Positions 1 through 9,172 of a DNA stretch of 64,000 bases are shown here, piece after piece. The DNA lies in the NCBI RefSeq assembly GCF_900102675.1, contig NZ_FMYX01000001.1, forward strand, positions 593,214 through 657,213, written 5' to 3'. The notes under the pieces are model-generated. The model was not told the origin of the DNA. It was given only the letters and a program-made list of their open reading frames with translations, and made no database searches. The DNA is from Pseudomonas guariconensis. Lineage in GTDB: Bacteria; Pseudomonadota; Gammaproteobacteria; Pseudomonadales; Pseudomonadaceae. The translations under genes and the position numbers were made by a program. Position 1 is the first letter of the stretch. Each line of letters starts with the position of its first letter.

Positions 1-156
1 AAGAAGACCGAGGCCTTCGTGCCGGTGGTCGGTGAAGGCTTCATGCTGCGTTACAACAGCAAGCTGCCGGTCGTGCTGTACGTGCCCAAGGACATCGAAG
101 TGCGTTATCGCATCTGGTCGGCATCGCCGGACGTACAAAAGGCTAAAGTGGAGTAA
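1..156 (+). CDS. 3' end of a gene cut by the window edge, function not recognised
   Basis: Frame 1 is open from the first base to a TAA at 154-156 and gives 51 C-terminal residues. The piece is rich in beta-type residues (for example [15 protein letters not shown]) and has good Pseudomonas codon use, so it is a real coding end. I cannot name the family from this much. A REP-like palindrome lies between it and the next gene, which suggests separate transcription units. Confidence 0.6.
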   Translation, partial: KKTEAFVPVVGEGFMLRYNSKLPVVLYVPKDIEVRYRIWSASPDVQKAKVE

Positions 157-200
157 AAGCCAAAGCCATTTGGCTGCGCATCGGCACTTTAGGCGCAGCC

Positions 201-232
201 CCTGCAGGAGCGGATTCGCCCGCTCCTACAGG
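201..232. repeat. REP-like palindrome
   Basis: The arms CCTGCAGGAGCGG and CCGCTCCTACAGG face each other around ATTCG. The core GGAGCGG...CCGCTCC is the one seen in the repetitive extragenic palindromes of P. putida-group genomes, and a second copy with the same core lies at 24664-24714. It sits between two same-strand genes and could also help end transcription of the upstream gene, though no U-run follows. Confidence 0.6.
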
Positions 233-265
233 CTCTGGATTCCATCGAAAGTGGGAGGTTTCGGC

Positions 266-2224
266 ATGAACGATGTGCTCTGGCGCCCCTCCACGGCGCA
301 GATCCAGGCCAGCCGGATGGACGTCTTCCGCCGCCAAGTTAACCTGCGCTACAACCTCCAGCTCAATGACTACGCCGCGCTGCACCGCTGGAGCATCGAG
401 CAACGCCCGGCTTTCTGGCAGACCCTTTCCGACTATTTCCACGTCCAGTGGCACACCCCGCCCGCCCAGGCCCTCAGCGAAGGTCCACAGATGCCGGATG
501 CGCACTGGTTCCCCGGTGCCACCTTGAACTACGCCGAACACCTGCTGATGCGGCGCGATGACCGCCCCGCCGTGGTCGCCGTACGCGAGGACGGCCAGCG
601 CCAGGTGCTGAGCCACGCACAATTGGCGGCCCATGTGGCCGGCATGCAGAAAGCCCTGCAGGCCCTGGGCATCCAGGCCGGCGACCGAATCGCTTCGGTG
701 ATGCCCAACACCTGGGAAACCTTGGTCGCCATGCTCGCCTGCACCAGCCTCGGCGCGATCTGGTCCAGTTCGTCACCGGAGTTCGGCCTTCACGGCATCA
801 TCGACCGCTTCGGTCAGATCGCCCCAAAGCTTCTGATCGCCTGCGCCGGCTACCAGTACGCCGGCAAGACCATCGACCAAGTCGAAAAGATCAACCAGGT
901 CACCGCCCAACTGCCCCAGCTCGAACACTTGTTGGTAGTGCCCTACACCCGCTCACACACCCACTGCGAAGAATTCACTGCCCCGCGCGTCAGCCTGTGG
1001 GGCGACTTCTACCAACCCGGTGGTGAACCGCGCTTTACCGCCCTGCCGTTCGACCACCCGCTGTACATCCTCTACTCCAGCGGCACCACCGGCGTGCCCA
1101 AGTGCATCGTCCACCGCGCCGGCGGCGTACTGCTGCAACACCTGAAGGAGCACGGCCTGCACAACGACATCAAGGCCGACGACGTCTTGTTCTACTACAC
1201 CACTTGCGGGTGGATGATGTGGAACTGGCTAGCCAGCGGCCTGGCGGTCGGCGCCACCCTGGTGCTGTACGATGGCTCGCCCTTCCACCCAGGCCCACAG
1301 CGTCTGCTCGACCTGATCGACGCCGAACGCATCCACGCTTTCGGCACCAGCGCCAAATACCTGGCCGCCCTGGAGCAGGAAGGCCTCGAGCCTGCCAAAA
1401 GCCATCGCCTGAACAGCCTGCGCCTGATCATGTCCACCGGCTCACCGCTCTCGCCCCACAGCTACGACTACGTTTACCGCAAGATCAAACCCGACCTGTG
1501 CCTGGCTTCGATGTCTGGCGGCACCGACATCGTCTCGTGCTTCGTGCTCGGCAACCCCGTGCTGCCGGTACGCCGTGGCGAGATCCAGTGCAAAGGCCTG
1601 GGCATGGCTGTGGAGGTGTGGAACGAGCACGGCCAGCCCGTGATCGGCGAGAAAGGCGAGCTGGTCTGCACCCGCAACTTCCCGTCCATGCCAGTGGGCT
1701 TCTGGGGTGACAACGACGGCAGCCGCTACCACGATGCCTACTTTAGTCAGTACCCCGGCGTCTGGGCCCAGGGCGATTACGCCGAGCAGAACGCTGAGGG
1801 CGGCATGATCATCCATGGCCGTTCGGACGCGGTGCTCAACCCCGGCGGTGTGCGCATCGGCACGGCGGAAATCTACCGCCAGGTGGAAAAGGTCGAGGAA
1901 GTGGTCGAAAGCGTCGCCATCGGCCAGGACTGGCACAACGACGTGCGCGTAGTCCTGTTCGTGCGCCTGCGCGAGGGGCTGCAACTGGACGATGCCCTAC
2001 GCCAGCACATTCGCCAGGTGATCCGTCAATACACCACGCCCCGTCATGTTCCGGCCGTGATCGTTCAGGTCACCGACATCCCGCGCACCATCAGCGGCAA
2101 GCTGGTGGAGCTGGCGATCCGCAACGTGGTCCATGGCCTGCCGGTGAAGAACACCGACGCCCTGGCCAACCCCGAAGCCCTGGCGCAATTCCGAGACCGC
2201 GCAGAGCTGCGCGATCAGGCATAA
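266..2224 (+). CDS. aacS: acetoacetyl-CoA synthetase
   Basis: 652 residues, the usual length of acetoacetate-CoA ligases. The enzyme activates acetoacetate with ATP and CoA and so feeds ketone bodies into central metabolism. An N-terminal ACAS-type segment is followed by the AMP-binding domain with P-loop YSSGTTGVPK (270-279) and the C-terminal ISGK motif with the catalytic lysine near residue 612. The frame is open further upstream, but the ATG at 266 is chosen because GGAGG lies at 253-257, the protein then starts with the family-typical MNDVLWRPS, and the upstream translation is low-quality sequence overlapping the REP element. It is followed after 34 bases by a parvulin gene on the same strand. 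Confidence 0.93.
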   Translation: MNDVLWRPSTAQIQASRMDVFRRQVNLRYNLQLNDYAALHRWSIEQRPAFWQTLSDYFHVQWHTPPAQALSEGPQMPDAHWFPGATLNYAEHLLMRRDDRPAVVAVREDGQRQVLSHAQLAAHVAGMQKALQALGIQAGDRIASVMPNTWETLVAMLACTSLGAIWSSSSPEFGLHGIIDRFGQIAPKLLIACAGYQYAGKTIDQVEKINQVTAQLPQLEHLLVVPYTRSHTHCEEFTAPRVSLWGDFYQPGGEPRFTALPFDHPLYILYSSGTTGVPKCIVHRAGGVLLQHLKEHGLHNDIKADDVLFYYTTCGWMMWNWLASGLAVGATLVLYDGSPFHPGPQRLLDLIDAERIHAFGTSAKYLAALEQEGLEPAKSHRLNSLRLIMSTGSPLSPHSYDYVYRKIKPDLCLASMSGGTDIVSCFVLGNPVLPVRRGEIQCKGLGMAVEVWNEHGQPVIGEKGELVCTRNFPSMPVGFWGDNDGSRYHDAYFSQYPGVWAQGDYAEQNAEGGMIIHGRSDAVLNPGGVRIGTAEIYRQVEKVEEVVESVAIGQDWHNDVRVVLFVRLREGLQLDDALRQHIRQVIRQYTTPRHVPAVIVQVTDIPRTISGKLVELAIRNVVHGLPVKNTDALANPEALAQFRDRAELRDQA

Positions 2225-2258
2225 TGGCGCCCTTTTTTGCCCGAAGCACAGGTGTCCC

Positions 2259-2534
2259 ATGAAAGCCCAAGCCCGCCACATCCTGGTCAAGACCGCTGCC
2301 GAAGCCGAACAGCTCAAGCAACGGATCGCCAAGGGCGAAGCCTTCGATGTGCTGGCCAAGAAATTCTCCACCTGCCCCTCGGGCAAACGCGGGGGCGACC
2401 TGGGCGAAGTCCGCCCAGGCCAGTTGGTAGGCGCCATCGACCAGGTGATCTTCAAGAAGGCCCTGCGCGTGGTGCATGGGCCGATCAAGACCAAGTTTGG
2501 GTATCACCTGGTGCAGACGTTCTATCGCGATTGA
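2259..2534 (+). CDS. ppiC: PpiC-type peptidyl-prolyl isomerase (parvulin)
   Basis: 91 residues, a stand-alone parvulin domain with no signal peptide, hence a cytoplasmic proline cis-trans isomerase like E. coli PpiC (93 residues). Family landmarks are ARHILVKT at the start, the FSTCPSGKRGGDLGEV block in the middle and the end GPIKTKFGYHLVQ. It begins 34 bases after aacS, so it may be read through from it, but the functions are unrelated. It converges on the LysE-family gene with two bases between the stop codons. Confidence 0.93.
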   Translation: MKAQARHILVKTAAEAEQLKQRIAKGEAFDVLAKKFSTCPSGKRGGDLGEVRPGQLVGAIDQVIFKKALRVVHGPIKTKFGYHLVQTFYRD

Positions 2535-2536
2535 CC

Positions 2537-3160
2537 TCAGCGCCGCGCCGCCAAAAGCCCCAACCCCGCACACCCCAACAACGACGCACTGACCCGGTTG
2601 AACACCCGGCGCGGCCCTGGGCGCTCGAACCAGCGCTGCATGTACGCCCCAAGGCCCGCATAGATCGCGATGGCCGCCCATTCCAGCAGCAGGAACATAA
2701 CGCCCAGCCAGAGGAATTGCTCGGCGACCGGCATGGCACTGCCCACCGAGACGAACTGCGGCAGGAATGCGGTGAAGATCAGGATGGCTTTCGGGTTGCC
2801 CGCTGCCACCCAGAACTCCTGACGGGCCAGGCGCCAGGTACCCCGTGGATGGTCACTCGCCACGACCGCCTCACCCACCGGCGCCCGCCACAGCTGCCAG
2901 GCGATGTAGAACAGGTACGCTGCGCCCAGCACCTTGATGATCAGGAACAGGTATTCGCTGGTGTGCAACACCACCGCCAAGCCCATGGCAGCCAGGGCGA
3001 TCATGCCGCTGAAGGCGAGCAACCGGCCGATGCCGGCCATGCAGGCGGTGCGCAGGCCATAGCGGCTGGCGTTGTGCAGCGACAACAGGTTGTTGGGGCC
3101 AGGCGCCATGTTCAGGGCGAAACAGGCGGGGATGAACAGCAGCAAGCTCGACAGGTCCAT
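2537..3160 (-). CDS. LysE/RhtB-family amino acid exporter
   Basis: 207 residues with about six hydrophobic segments and the LysE hallmark near the N-terminus (FALNMAPGPNNLL). The family exports amino acids or derivatives; the substrate cannot be read from sequence. The start MDLSSLLLF is preferred over an ATG 54 bases upstream because that extension is arginine-rich and atypical, and AGGAGAA precedes the chosen ATG. It is divergent from the AraC-family gene at 3296, a common regulator-exporter layout. Confidence 0.85.
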   Translation of the reverse strand: MDLSSLLLFIPACFALNMAPGPNNLLSLHNASRYGLRTACMAGIGRLLAFSGMIALAAMGLAVVLHTSEYLFLIIKVLGAAYLFYIAWQLWRAPVGEAVVASDHPRGTWRLARQEFWVAAGNPKAILIFTAFLPQFVSVGSAMPVAEQFLWLGVMFLLLEWAAIAIYAGLGAYMQRWFERPGPRRVFNRVSASLLGCAGLGLLAARR

Positions 3161-3295
3161 TTTTCTTCTCCTTCGGGACCTCGGCAGCCTCGCGCCGGGT
3201 GTGCATTGCGTCAAGTACAGTGGCGCAGTGAATGGCCGGAACAGTGGCCAGCAGTTTAGACTGCGTGCTCCGGCACTCGGCGAAGCAGGCCCTGC

Positions 3296-4126
3296 ATGAC
3301 CCTATGGAACAGCGAAATCTGGCGCGACCCGGCCCTGCCCTTCGTGGAAAGCCGGCGCGCCTGCCATAGCCGCGCCTGCTACAAGGCCCATAGCCATCCG
3401 ACGTTCTCCATCGGTGCGGTAGATGCCGGCCTCAGCTGGTTCACCGGCGCGGGCGACGGCCAGGCGCGCCTGACGCCCGGCACCTTGGTACTGGTCCCGG
3501 CGCAGCGGGTGCATGCCTGCAACCCCGAGTCAGGCCAGGCCTGGAGCTATCAGATGGTGCATGTGGATGCGCAGTGGCTGGGACGCCTGCGACTGGAGTC
3601 AGGCGTTAGCGCTGCCGAGCCTGGAGCGCCTGCGCGAATCACGCGTTCGGCTGAAGTGTATCGGCAGTTCTGCCAGCTCAATGCATTGTTGTTTTCCGAC
3701 GCGGCACCCTCGCAGAAGGAAGCCGCGTTGGTGGCCTTCATCGGTGACCACGACTTTGCAGCGCATGCGACGCTGGATGCTGCCCCGCCCCCTGCCTTGA
3801 GCGCCCCAGCCCTGCGCGAGCTGATTGCCATGCTGCAGACGTGCGAGCTGGCCGAAATCAGCCTGGAGCATCTGGCCGGGCACGCCGGGTTGGGGCGATA
3901 CCAGTTGATCCGGGCGTTCCGCGCCGCGACGGGGCTCACACCACACGCCTACCTGCTTAATGAGCGGGTCAACCGGGCGCGGGGGTTGCTCGGCCAAGGC
4001 CAGGACCTTGCGCAGGTGGCTTATCGCCTGGGCTTTGCCGACCAGAGCCACTTCCAGCGGGTGTTCAAGGCGCACGCGGGCATGACCCCCGGGCAGTATC
4101 GACATGGCGTCGGGGCACGCGGGTAA
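3296..4126 (+). CDS. AraC-family transcriptional regulator with cupin sensor domain
   Basis: 276 residues. The N-terminal half matches the AraC cupin binding domain (SHPTFSIGAVDAGLSWF..., then GTLVLVPAQRVHACNP). The C-terminal ~100 residues hold two helix-turn-helix motifs, the second being VAYRLGFADQSHFQRVFKAH ahead of the usual GMTPGQYR end. It lies between two LysE-type exporter genes, one divergent and one downstream in the same direction, and is the natural candidate to control one or both. That assignment is inferred from position only. Confidence 0.88.
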   Translation: MTLWNSEIWRDPALPFVESRRACHSRACYKAHSHPTFSIGAVDAGLSWFTGAGDGQARLTPGTLVLVPAQRVHACNPESGQAWSYQMVHVDAQWLGRLRLESGVSAAEPGAPARITRSAEVYRQFCQLNALLFSDAAPSQKEAALVAFIGDHDFAAHATLDAAPPPALSAPALRELIAMLQTCELAEISLEHLAGHAGLGRYQLIRAFRAATGLTPHAYLLNERVNRARGLLGQGQDLAQVAYRLGFADQSHFQRVFKAHAGMTPGQYRHGVGARG

Positions 4127-4235
4127 ACCTACCCACCCGCTCCGCGCGCTGGAGCACACGCCGTGCAATTATCTTCAATACCGCCCAAGGCTTGGGACGA
4201 CAGACTGCGGCTTTCCTTGCCACAGAAGCCTACCC

Positions 4236-4847
4236 ATGGAGCAATTTCTCGTCGTCGCCGCAGCCCATTTCCTGGCCCTGCTCTCCCCTGGTCCCGATTT
4301 CTTCCTCGTCGCTCGCGCCTCGGCCACCGCCGGCTGGCGCACCGCGAGCGGTGCTTGCCTGGGGATCGCCCTGGCCAACGGCGTATTCATCGCCATAGCC
4401 TTTACCGGCGTCTCCATTCTGCAGGAGGGCAGCGCGCCGTTCATCGCGTTGCAACTGGCCGGCTGTGCCTACTTGCTGTTTATCGGCGGGCTGTTCCTAC
4501 GCCATGCCGGGCGCAGCGACCTGCAATCGGCCGAGGTCGGTATTGGTCACGGCTGGGTACAGAACCTGGGAATGGGCTTCACCTCGGGCATCCTCAACCC
4601 GAAGAACGCTCTGTTCTATGCAAGCCTGGCAAGCATGCTCGCAGCCAGCAGCGCGGGCTGGAAGCTCGTCTATGGTGTGTGGATGTTCACAATCGTGCTG
4701 GGCTGGGACCTGCTGGTGGCGGTGGCCATCGGCAATCGCCGGGTGCTGCGGCGCTTCGCCCAAGTCTTGCCGTGGCTGGAGCGTGCTTCCGGTGTGCTGT
4801 TGATTCTGCTGGCCAGCGCGGTGCTCATGCGCCTGGCCTGGGGTTGA
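4236..4847 (+). CDS. LysE/RhtB-family exporter
   Basis: 203 residues, six predicted membrane helices, with the family signature LALLSPGPDFFLVAR near residue 15. The start at 4236 (MEQFLVV) is typical of RhtB-like proteins; the frame stays open upstream but without membrane character. It follows the AraC gene by 109 bases on the same strand. Its last 23 bases overlap the convergent phosphatase gene. It is only distantly similar to the exporter at 2537-3160, so this is not a recent duplication. Confidence 0.85.
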   Translation: MEQFLVVAAAHFLALLSPGPDFFLVARASATAGWRTASGACLGIALANGVFIAIAFTGVSILQEGSAPFIALQLAGCAYLLFIGGLFLRHAGRSDLQSAEVGIGHGWVQNLGMGFTSGILNPKNALFYASLASMLAASSAGWKLVYGVWMFTIVLGWDLLVAVAIGNRRVLRRFAQVLPWLERASGVLLILLASAVLMRLAWG

Positions 4848-5520
4848 TCACGCTCAGCGTCCTGAGGTCCACCACACTGAAAAAGCCGCTGGCCCAGCCG
4901 CCGGTGTCCAGGTGCCAGACGTTGCCCAACTGCTTGACCCGCAGCACTGGGGTATGGCCGACCAGCAAGGCGCGCAAGCCACCGACCGGCTCGGTGTCGC
5001 CCTCACGCAGGCGTCGACGCGACCATTGGCAGACTTCTCGGACTTCAGGATCGTCCATAGCCTCTAGAAAAGCCTTGAGCGTCGACCATTCGGGAAATGG
5101 GCTATCGGCATGCAAGAGGCCGATCAGCCCAAGCGACGTCTGCACCTCGATCGCCAATGGCATCTGCGCGAAGCCTTCGACGTAGCGTTGTTGTTCGGCA
5201 CGAGGAAGGTCGAGAAACCAGCCCCCGCCTGCAGAGCGGTACATCTCCAGATCGACTCTGCCACCGCGCAGGTGGGCGATGGCGAGCGCCTCATGGTTGC
5301 CCTGTACCGCGTGGAACCAGGGTTGCGCCAACCAGTCCAGCGCCTGCTCGCTGGCCGGCCCCCGGTCCACCAGATCGCCCACGCTGAACAGCCGATCCAC
5401 CTCAGGATCGAATCCCACCTCGTCCAGGCATCGCTGCAACCGCTCGAAATGACCATGGATGTCGCCCACGGCCAGATCGCGGCCACGGTTATTGGCACTC
5501 ACCCGCCGAAAACGGCTCAT
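4825..5520 (-). CDS. metallophosphoesterase of the PPP (serine/threonine phosphatase-like) type
   Basis: 231 residues. The metal-binding blocks appear in order: DLAVGDIHGHFERL, FSVGDLVDRGP, GNHEALA, a histidine in LLHADSP and VGHTPV. This is the single-domain bacterial PPP layout of PrpA/PrpB-like phosphatases, which act on phosphoproteins or diadenosine/phosphate esters. The start MSRFRRVS at 5520 puts the first motif near residue 18. Upstream open frame is antisense to the DUF3016 gene and is rejected. The 3' end overlaps the convergent LysE-type gene. Confidence 0.87.
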   Translation of the reverse strand: MSRFRRVSANNRGRDLAVGDIHGHFERLQRCLDEVGFDPEVDRLFSVGDLVDRGPASEQALDWLAQPWFHAVQGNHEALAIAHLRGGRVDLEMYRSAGGGWFLDLPRAEQQRYVEGFAQMPLAIEVQTSLGLIGLLHADSPFPEWSTLKAFLEAMDDPEVREVCQWSRRRLREGDTEPVGGLRALLVGHTPVLRVKQLGNVWHLDTGGWASGFFSVVDLRTLSVINPRPGA

Positions 5521-5598
5521 TGCTTCCACCCTCTGCTGCTGTCCCAGCGGCAGGCGTAAAATGGAGGGGCGATCCGTCCGTGCCCGTGGAGGTGCATC

Positions 5599-6111
5599 AT
5601 GCGTACCACCCTCTCCTATGTCTTGATGCTGCTGGCCTCCAACAGCATGGCACAAGGCGCACCAACCGCGCAGGTGGACGTGCATTTCGATCATCCCGAG
5701 CAGTTCCGCGATGCCAGCCTCGATAGCCATGGCTACGAACGGGGCGCTGATGCGTACGTCATCAAGACCCTCAGCGAGCATCTGCACAAGCTCGGCCAGC
5801 GCTATCTGCAACCTGGGCAGCAACTGCGCATCGATGTGCGCGACATCGACCTGGCCGGGCGCTTCGAGCCGTGGCACAGCCGGGCCTACGATGTGCGCTT
5901 CATGCGCGAGATCACCTGGCCCAGCATCGACCTGAGCTACACCCTCGTCCAGCCCGGGCAACCGGAAAAACACGCCCAGGAGCGCGTCAGCGACAAGATG
6001 TACCTCAGCCGCCCCGGCCGCCAGGCCAGCAGCAGCGATCGCCTGTATGCGGAAAAAGCCATGCTCACCGACTGGTTCCGTCAGCGCTTCGCCCCGCACC
6101 CGGCCTCCTGA
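5599..6111 (+). CDS. DUF3016-family secreted protein
   Basis: 170 residues with a short signal peptide (residues 1-19, ending SMAQG). The body matches the DUF3016 pattern as I know it: QVDVHFDHPEQFRD near the start, then RIDVRDIDLAGRFEPW and REITWPSIDLSY, ending in a Trp-Phe-Arg-rich helix. Members are small periplasmic proteins of unknown role. GGAGG at 5588-5592 (tggaggtgcatc) supports the start. It is read away from the divergent phosphatase. Confidence 0.8.
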   Translation: MRTTLSYVLMLLASNSMAQGAPTAQVDVHFDHPEQFRDASLDSHGYERGADAYVIKTLSEHLHKLGQRYLQPGQQLRIDVRDIDLAGRFEPWHSRAYDVRFMREITWPSIDLSYTLVQPGQPEKHAQERVSDKMYLSRPGRQASSSDRLYAEKAMLTDWFRQRFAPHPAS

Positions 6112-6192
6112 ATCACTTCAGCGCGGGGTGGCCTGGGCGGGCTGGCCGATAGTATTCTCAGCCTTCCCGCTTTCTCCATGGATGGAATCGCC

Positions 6193-6936
6193 ATGAAACT
6201 GTGTGCTGTGCAACTGGCCTCCGGCAAGGGCGACCTGCCGGGCAATCTGGAGCGTCACCGCTACTGCGTCGAACAGGCAGTCGCACGCGGGGCGGAGCTG
6301 GTGGTATTCCCCGAGCTGTCCTTGAGCGGCTATGAACCCACCCTGGCCCAACAATTGGCGCAACCATCGGACACTTCCCTGCTCGATCCGCTGCAAGCGC
6401 TCTGTGACCGCCATGGCATCGCGGTGGCCGTCGGTCTACCGTTGCTGGCCCCCACCGGGATTTGCATTGGCATGCCCATCCTGCGCCCTGGCGCCCCGCC
6501 CCACTTCTATGCCAAACAGCGCCTGCACGATGATGAGCTGCCATTCTTCATCGCTGGCGAGTATCCGTTGGTGTTCACCGTGGGCAACCAGCGCATCGCA
6601 CCGGCCATCTGCTACGAATCGATGTTCATCGAGCATGCCGAGCAGGCTCGTTCGGCAGGGGCAGACATCTATATGGTCAGCGTGGCCAAGACAACCAAGG
6701 GCATAGACGAAGGCTTTCGGCATTACCCGGACGTTGCCCGGCGTCTGGGCATGCCGGTGTTGCTCGCCAACTGTGTAGGGCCGGCCGATACCTTCGTCGG
6801 CGCCGGCCATTCCGCCGCCTGGGACCCCCAAGGGAATCTCTTGGCAGCATTGGATGAACACGCCCAGGGGCTGGTGCTGCTGGACACCACGTCGATGACT
6901 GCCCAAGCCATAACCTTGGGCGCGCTGGCGCCATGA
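6193..6936 (+). CDS. carbon-nitrogen hydrolase (nitrilase superfamily)
   Basis: 247 residues. The catalytic triad is visible as Glu41 (VVFPELSLSGYE), Lys108 (YAKQRLHDDE) and Cys140 (IAPAICYESMF). The size fits the amidase/omega-amidase branches rather than true nitrilases; the substrate is unknown. Two in-frame ATGs lie 15 bases apart; the second (MKLCAVQL) fits the family and has GGA upstream. The stop overlaps the start of the next gene by four bases (ATGA), so the two are translationally coupled. Confidence 0.87.
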   Translation: MKLCAVQLASGKGDLPGNLERHRYCVEQAVARGAELVVFPELSLSGYEPTLAQQLAQPSDTSLLDPLQALCDRHGIAVAVGLPLLAPTGICIGMPILRPGAPPHFYAKQRLHDDELPFFIAGEYPLVFTVGNQRIAPAICYESMFIEHAEQARSAGADIYMVSVAKTTKGIDEGFRHYPDVARRLGMPVLLANCVGPADTFVGAGHSAAWDPQGNLLAALDEHAQGLVLLDTTSMTAQAITLGALAP

Positions 6937-7175
6937 AGTACTTAGCCACGGCGCTGGCCTGCTATGCCTGCACTCATTACCTGGTCGGTCTGTTGATTCA
7001 TGGCCGAGTGGCCGAGATGGCCGAAGGACTACGCCACCGACCGGACGCTCCTACACCTGGCGAGTTCCTGCGAGAAACACAACCCTACGCGCGGCGTGCT
7101 CATCGGCAGTACAGCCTGGTGGTCGGGACGGCGGCGGCGGTGATTGGTTGCCTGATCGTGCTCTGGATGAGTTGA
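6933..7175 (+). CDS. small membrane protein of unknown function
   Basis: 80 residues with two hydrophobic segments (about 5-22 and 60-79) around a charged middle. It starts in an ATGA overlap with the nitrilase-superfamily gene, which is the main evidence that it is translated and suggests a shared role. I do not recognise the family. Confidence 0.65.
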   Translation: MKYLATALACYACTHYLVGLLIHGRVAEMAEGLRHRPDAPTPGEFLRETQPYARRAHRQYSLVVGTAAAVIGCLIVLWMS

Positions 7176-7181
7176 ACGGGC

Positions 7182-7682
7182 TCAAAGATCTAACGCGAGG
7201 CTCTCTCGTCCTTCAAGGGCCAACAGGTACTGTTTGGCCTGCAGCCCACCGGCGAAGCCGGTCAGACCACCAGATGCGCCGATCACCCGGTGGCACGGAG
7301 CGATGATCGAAATCGGGTTGCGTCCGTTGGCCGCTCCCACTGCCCGCACGGCGCTTGGGTTGCCGATCTGCCGGGCAATATCGCTGTAGCTGCGGGTCTG
7401 CCCGAAGGGGATGGTCAGCAGCGCGGCCCAGACCTGGCGCTGGAAGTCCGTGCCGACAAAATCAAGCGGCAGCTCGAAACCCTGGCGGCTGCCGGCAAAG
7501 TACTCGCCTAACTGCCGAGCTGTCTCCCGTAGCGTCGGATGTCCATCGTCCCGGTGCAGTGCGCCCAGACGCACACGGTTTTCCCGCTCCTGCTCCCACA
7601 ACACCGCAGCCAGGCAATCGCCTCGGGCAACCAGCGTGAGGGTCCCAACGGGAGACTGAATGAAGGTAAAGGCGCAGGACAT
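7182..7682 (-). CDS. ogt: methylated-DNA--[protein]-cysteine S-methyltransferase
   Basis: 166 residues, the length of the Ogt class, which lacks the Ada regulatory half. The protein removes methyl groups from O6-methylguanine by transfer to its own cysteine. The acceptor is Cys130 in PCHRVIG, preceded by the recognition-helix region GQTRSYSDIARQIGNPSAVRAVGAANGRNP. The start MSCAFTFIQSPVG at 7682 matches the family; a 43-residue upstream extension in the same frame has no family character. It converges on the small membrane protein with six bases between. Confidence 0.92.
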   Translation of the reverse strand: MSCAFTFIQSPVGTLTLVARGDCLAAVLWEQERENRVRLGALHRDDGHPTLRETARQLGEYFAGSRQGFELPLDFVGTDFQRQVWAALLTIPFGQTRSYSDIARQIGNPSAVRAVGAANGRNPISIIAPCHRVIGASGGLTGFAGGLQAKQYLLALEGRESLALDL

Positions 7683-7949
7683 CGGAGCTGCTCGCTTGAA
7701 AAAACTGGTGCAAGGCACTCTACCCTTCGAGGTTGCTTGGTGCATCCGCTTTCTTGCCCTGGGAATTACCGCTGAACTGGTTAATTGGATATCTGTAACG
7801 ACATCAGTCAATTACAGTCCCCGATTGGCCACTGTCTGAAAACTAGCACATACCAAAGTAATAGCTATTCTGGGTTAAACATCGCGTTTGTTGTTGCAGG
7901 GTCATCGGCAGAAAGGCGCCCTGACCCAAGGCAAACCGAAACCCACCGT

Positions 7950-8285
7950 ATGCCGACAAACGTGGCCGCCATGGCTGAGTTTCTGCGTCAATGCTGGTTT
8001 CTGCTGCTAAGCCTCTACCAGACCATCCAAAGCCATGGCCTGATCGGTTGCGTGGTCGCGTTCATCCTGGCGTTGCTGATGAGCAAGATCGGCAGCAGGC
8101 TTACCGGACGCACCGAGCGTCTAAGTACCCTGCCAAGCGGTGAAGCGCACGTGCCGCCTGCTCCGGCCATTGAAGGCACCCTCAGGGCCTGGCTCGGTCG
8201 CGTGGTCGGGACGCTGCTACAAATAGCGGCGGGCGTGCTGTTTCTGGTCACCGTGATCGCCACGGTGAATGTGCTGTTGTACTGA
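7950..8285 (+). CDS. small membrane protein, unknown
   Basis: 111 residues from the ATG at 7950, or 104 from 7971; neither has a clear ribosome-binding site. There are two hydrophobic segments (about 40-55 and 88-108) with a polar linker, and no family I recognise. Codon use is normal for the window, which supports coding. A perfect hairpin 15 bases after the stop is a likely transcript end. Confidence 0.5.
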   Translation: MPTNVAAMAEFLRQCWFLLLSLYQTIQSHGLIGCVVAFILALLMSKIGSRLTGRTERLSTLPSGEAHVPPAPAIEGTLRAWLGRVVGTLLQIAAGVLFLVTVIATVNVLLY

Positions 8286-8300
8286 CCTGCGTGACGGGAC

Positions 8301-8326
8301 GTCACCGTCTGCCCAAAGACGGTGAC
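8301..8326. terminator. 10-bp perfect hairpin between convergent genes
   Basis: GTCACCGTCT and AGACGGTGAC pair around a six-base loop. It lies between the ends of two convergent genes (8285 and 8349) and could stop transcription both ways, although neither side carries a strong U-run. Confidence 0.5.
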
Positions 8327-8348
8327 GCTCCCCATGCGCGTGGACCAC

Positions 8349-8675
8349 TCAACGCCCCCCGCAGACTGCTACGACTGCAGGCTTGCTGGCGCGCCCACCG
8401 GACTGCAATGCCGGGTCGCTTGCCACCCTCCTGGCGCGTCCGACACCCCAGGCCAGCGCCCGGGTCATCGATTCGCCTGGACGCGAGTCGAACGCCTCCT
8501 CATGCAAGGCCATGCCGGACGGTGCGTAAAGGCCGATGAACATCTGCGTCGCACCGGTTCGTGACAATCGAACCTGCACGTCAATACACGAGCCGCTGTC
8601 GAGCGTTTCGTCATGCGTTCGATGATGAAGAGTGGGGTCTGCCCAGGACCAGAACACGTCACCGCGAATTTTCAT
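8349..8675 (-). CDS. small protein of unknown function
   Basis: 108 residues starting MKIRGDVFWSW. A very good ribosome-binding site (GGAGGCGGC directly before the ATG) decides this start over one 66 bases upstream. The sequence is mixed polar, with a conserved-looking centre TQMFIGLYAPSGMALHEEAF, and has no signal peptide or membrane segment. I do not recognise it. Confidence 0.6.
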   Translation of the reverse strand: MKIRGDVFWSWADPTLHHRTHDETLDSGSCIDVQVRLSRTGATQMFIGLYAPSGMALHEEAFDSRPGESMTRALAWGVGRARRVASDPALQSGGRASKPAVVAVCGGR

Positions 8676-8804
8676 GCCGCCTCCTACGACTTTAGTCTTA
8701 TATGTGTTGGTAGTGGCACCATAGCGGATGGTTGCCAGCACGCAACCACGTACGACTGGTCAAGGGGGAGAATCGGACAACCGGTGCTGCACCTGCCGTG
8801 AAGG

Positions 8805-9020
8805 TCAGGAAGAGTCCGGGGTTGTGTCGCTGCCCGGTTCGAGCAACGATTCGGCGAACGTCATCCAATCCTCGAAGGCTTTGCGGTGCGCCTGGCACAT
8901 CCCTTTCCACTCGGCGCCGCCCACACGACCGTAGGCGATCTGGTTCATGGTCGAGGAGGTCAAGGAATCGAGTTCTCTCAAAAGGTGGTAGGCACGGTAG
9001 CGCTTTTCTCTTTCAGGCAT
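8805..9020 (-). CDS. small acidic helical protein, unknown
   Basis: 71 residues, starting MPEREKRYRAYHLL with GGAAGA upstream. It is predicted mostly helical and soluble, with an HRKAFEDWMTFAESLL helix near the end. It is one of a run of short genes between 7.9 and 12.2 kb. No family is recognised. Confidence 0.55.
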   Translation of the reverse strand: MPEREKRYRAYHLLRELDSLTSSTMNQIAYGRVGGAEWKGMCQAHRKAFEDWMTFAESLLEPGSDTTPDSS

Positions 9021-9172
9021 GGCTTTGTCTTCCAGCGGTGCACGACAGGGCAATACGAAGCCTTATGTAATGGATTTGACGGCTTCCTGGGTCTGGACCT
9101 CCAACGGCTCGAAAAGGTTCGCGCCGTGTTGTGAGCCTCCCGTCAAAAAGCCAGTATCGCACTTGTCACGGC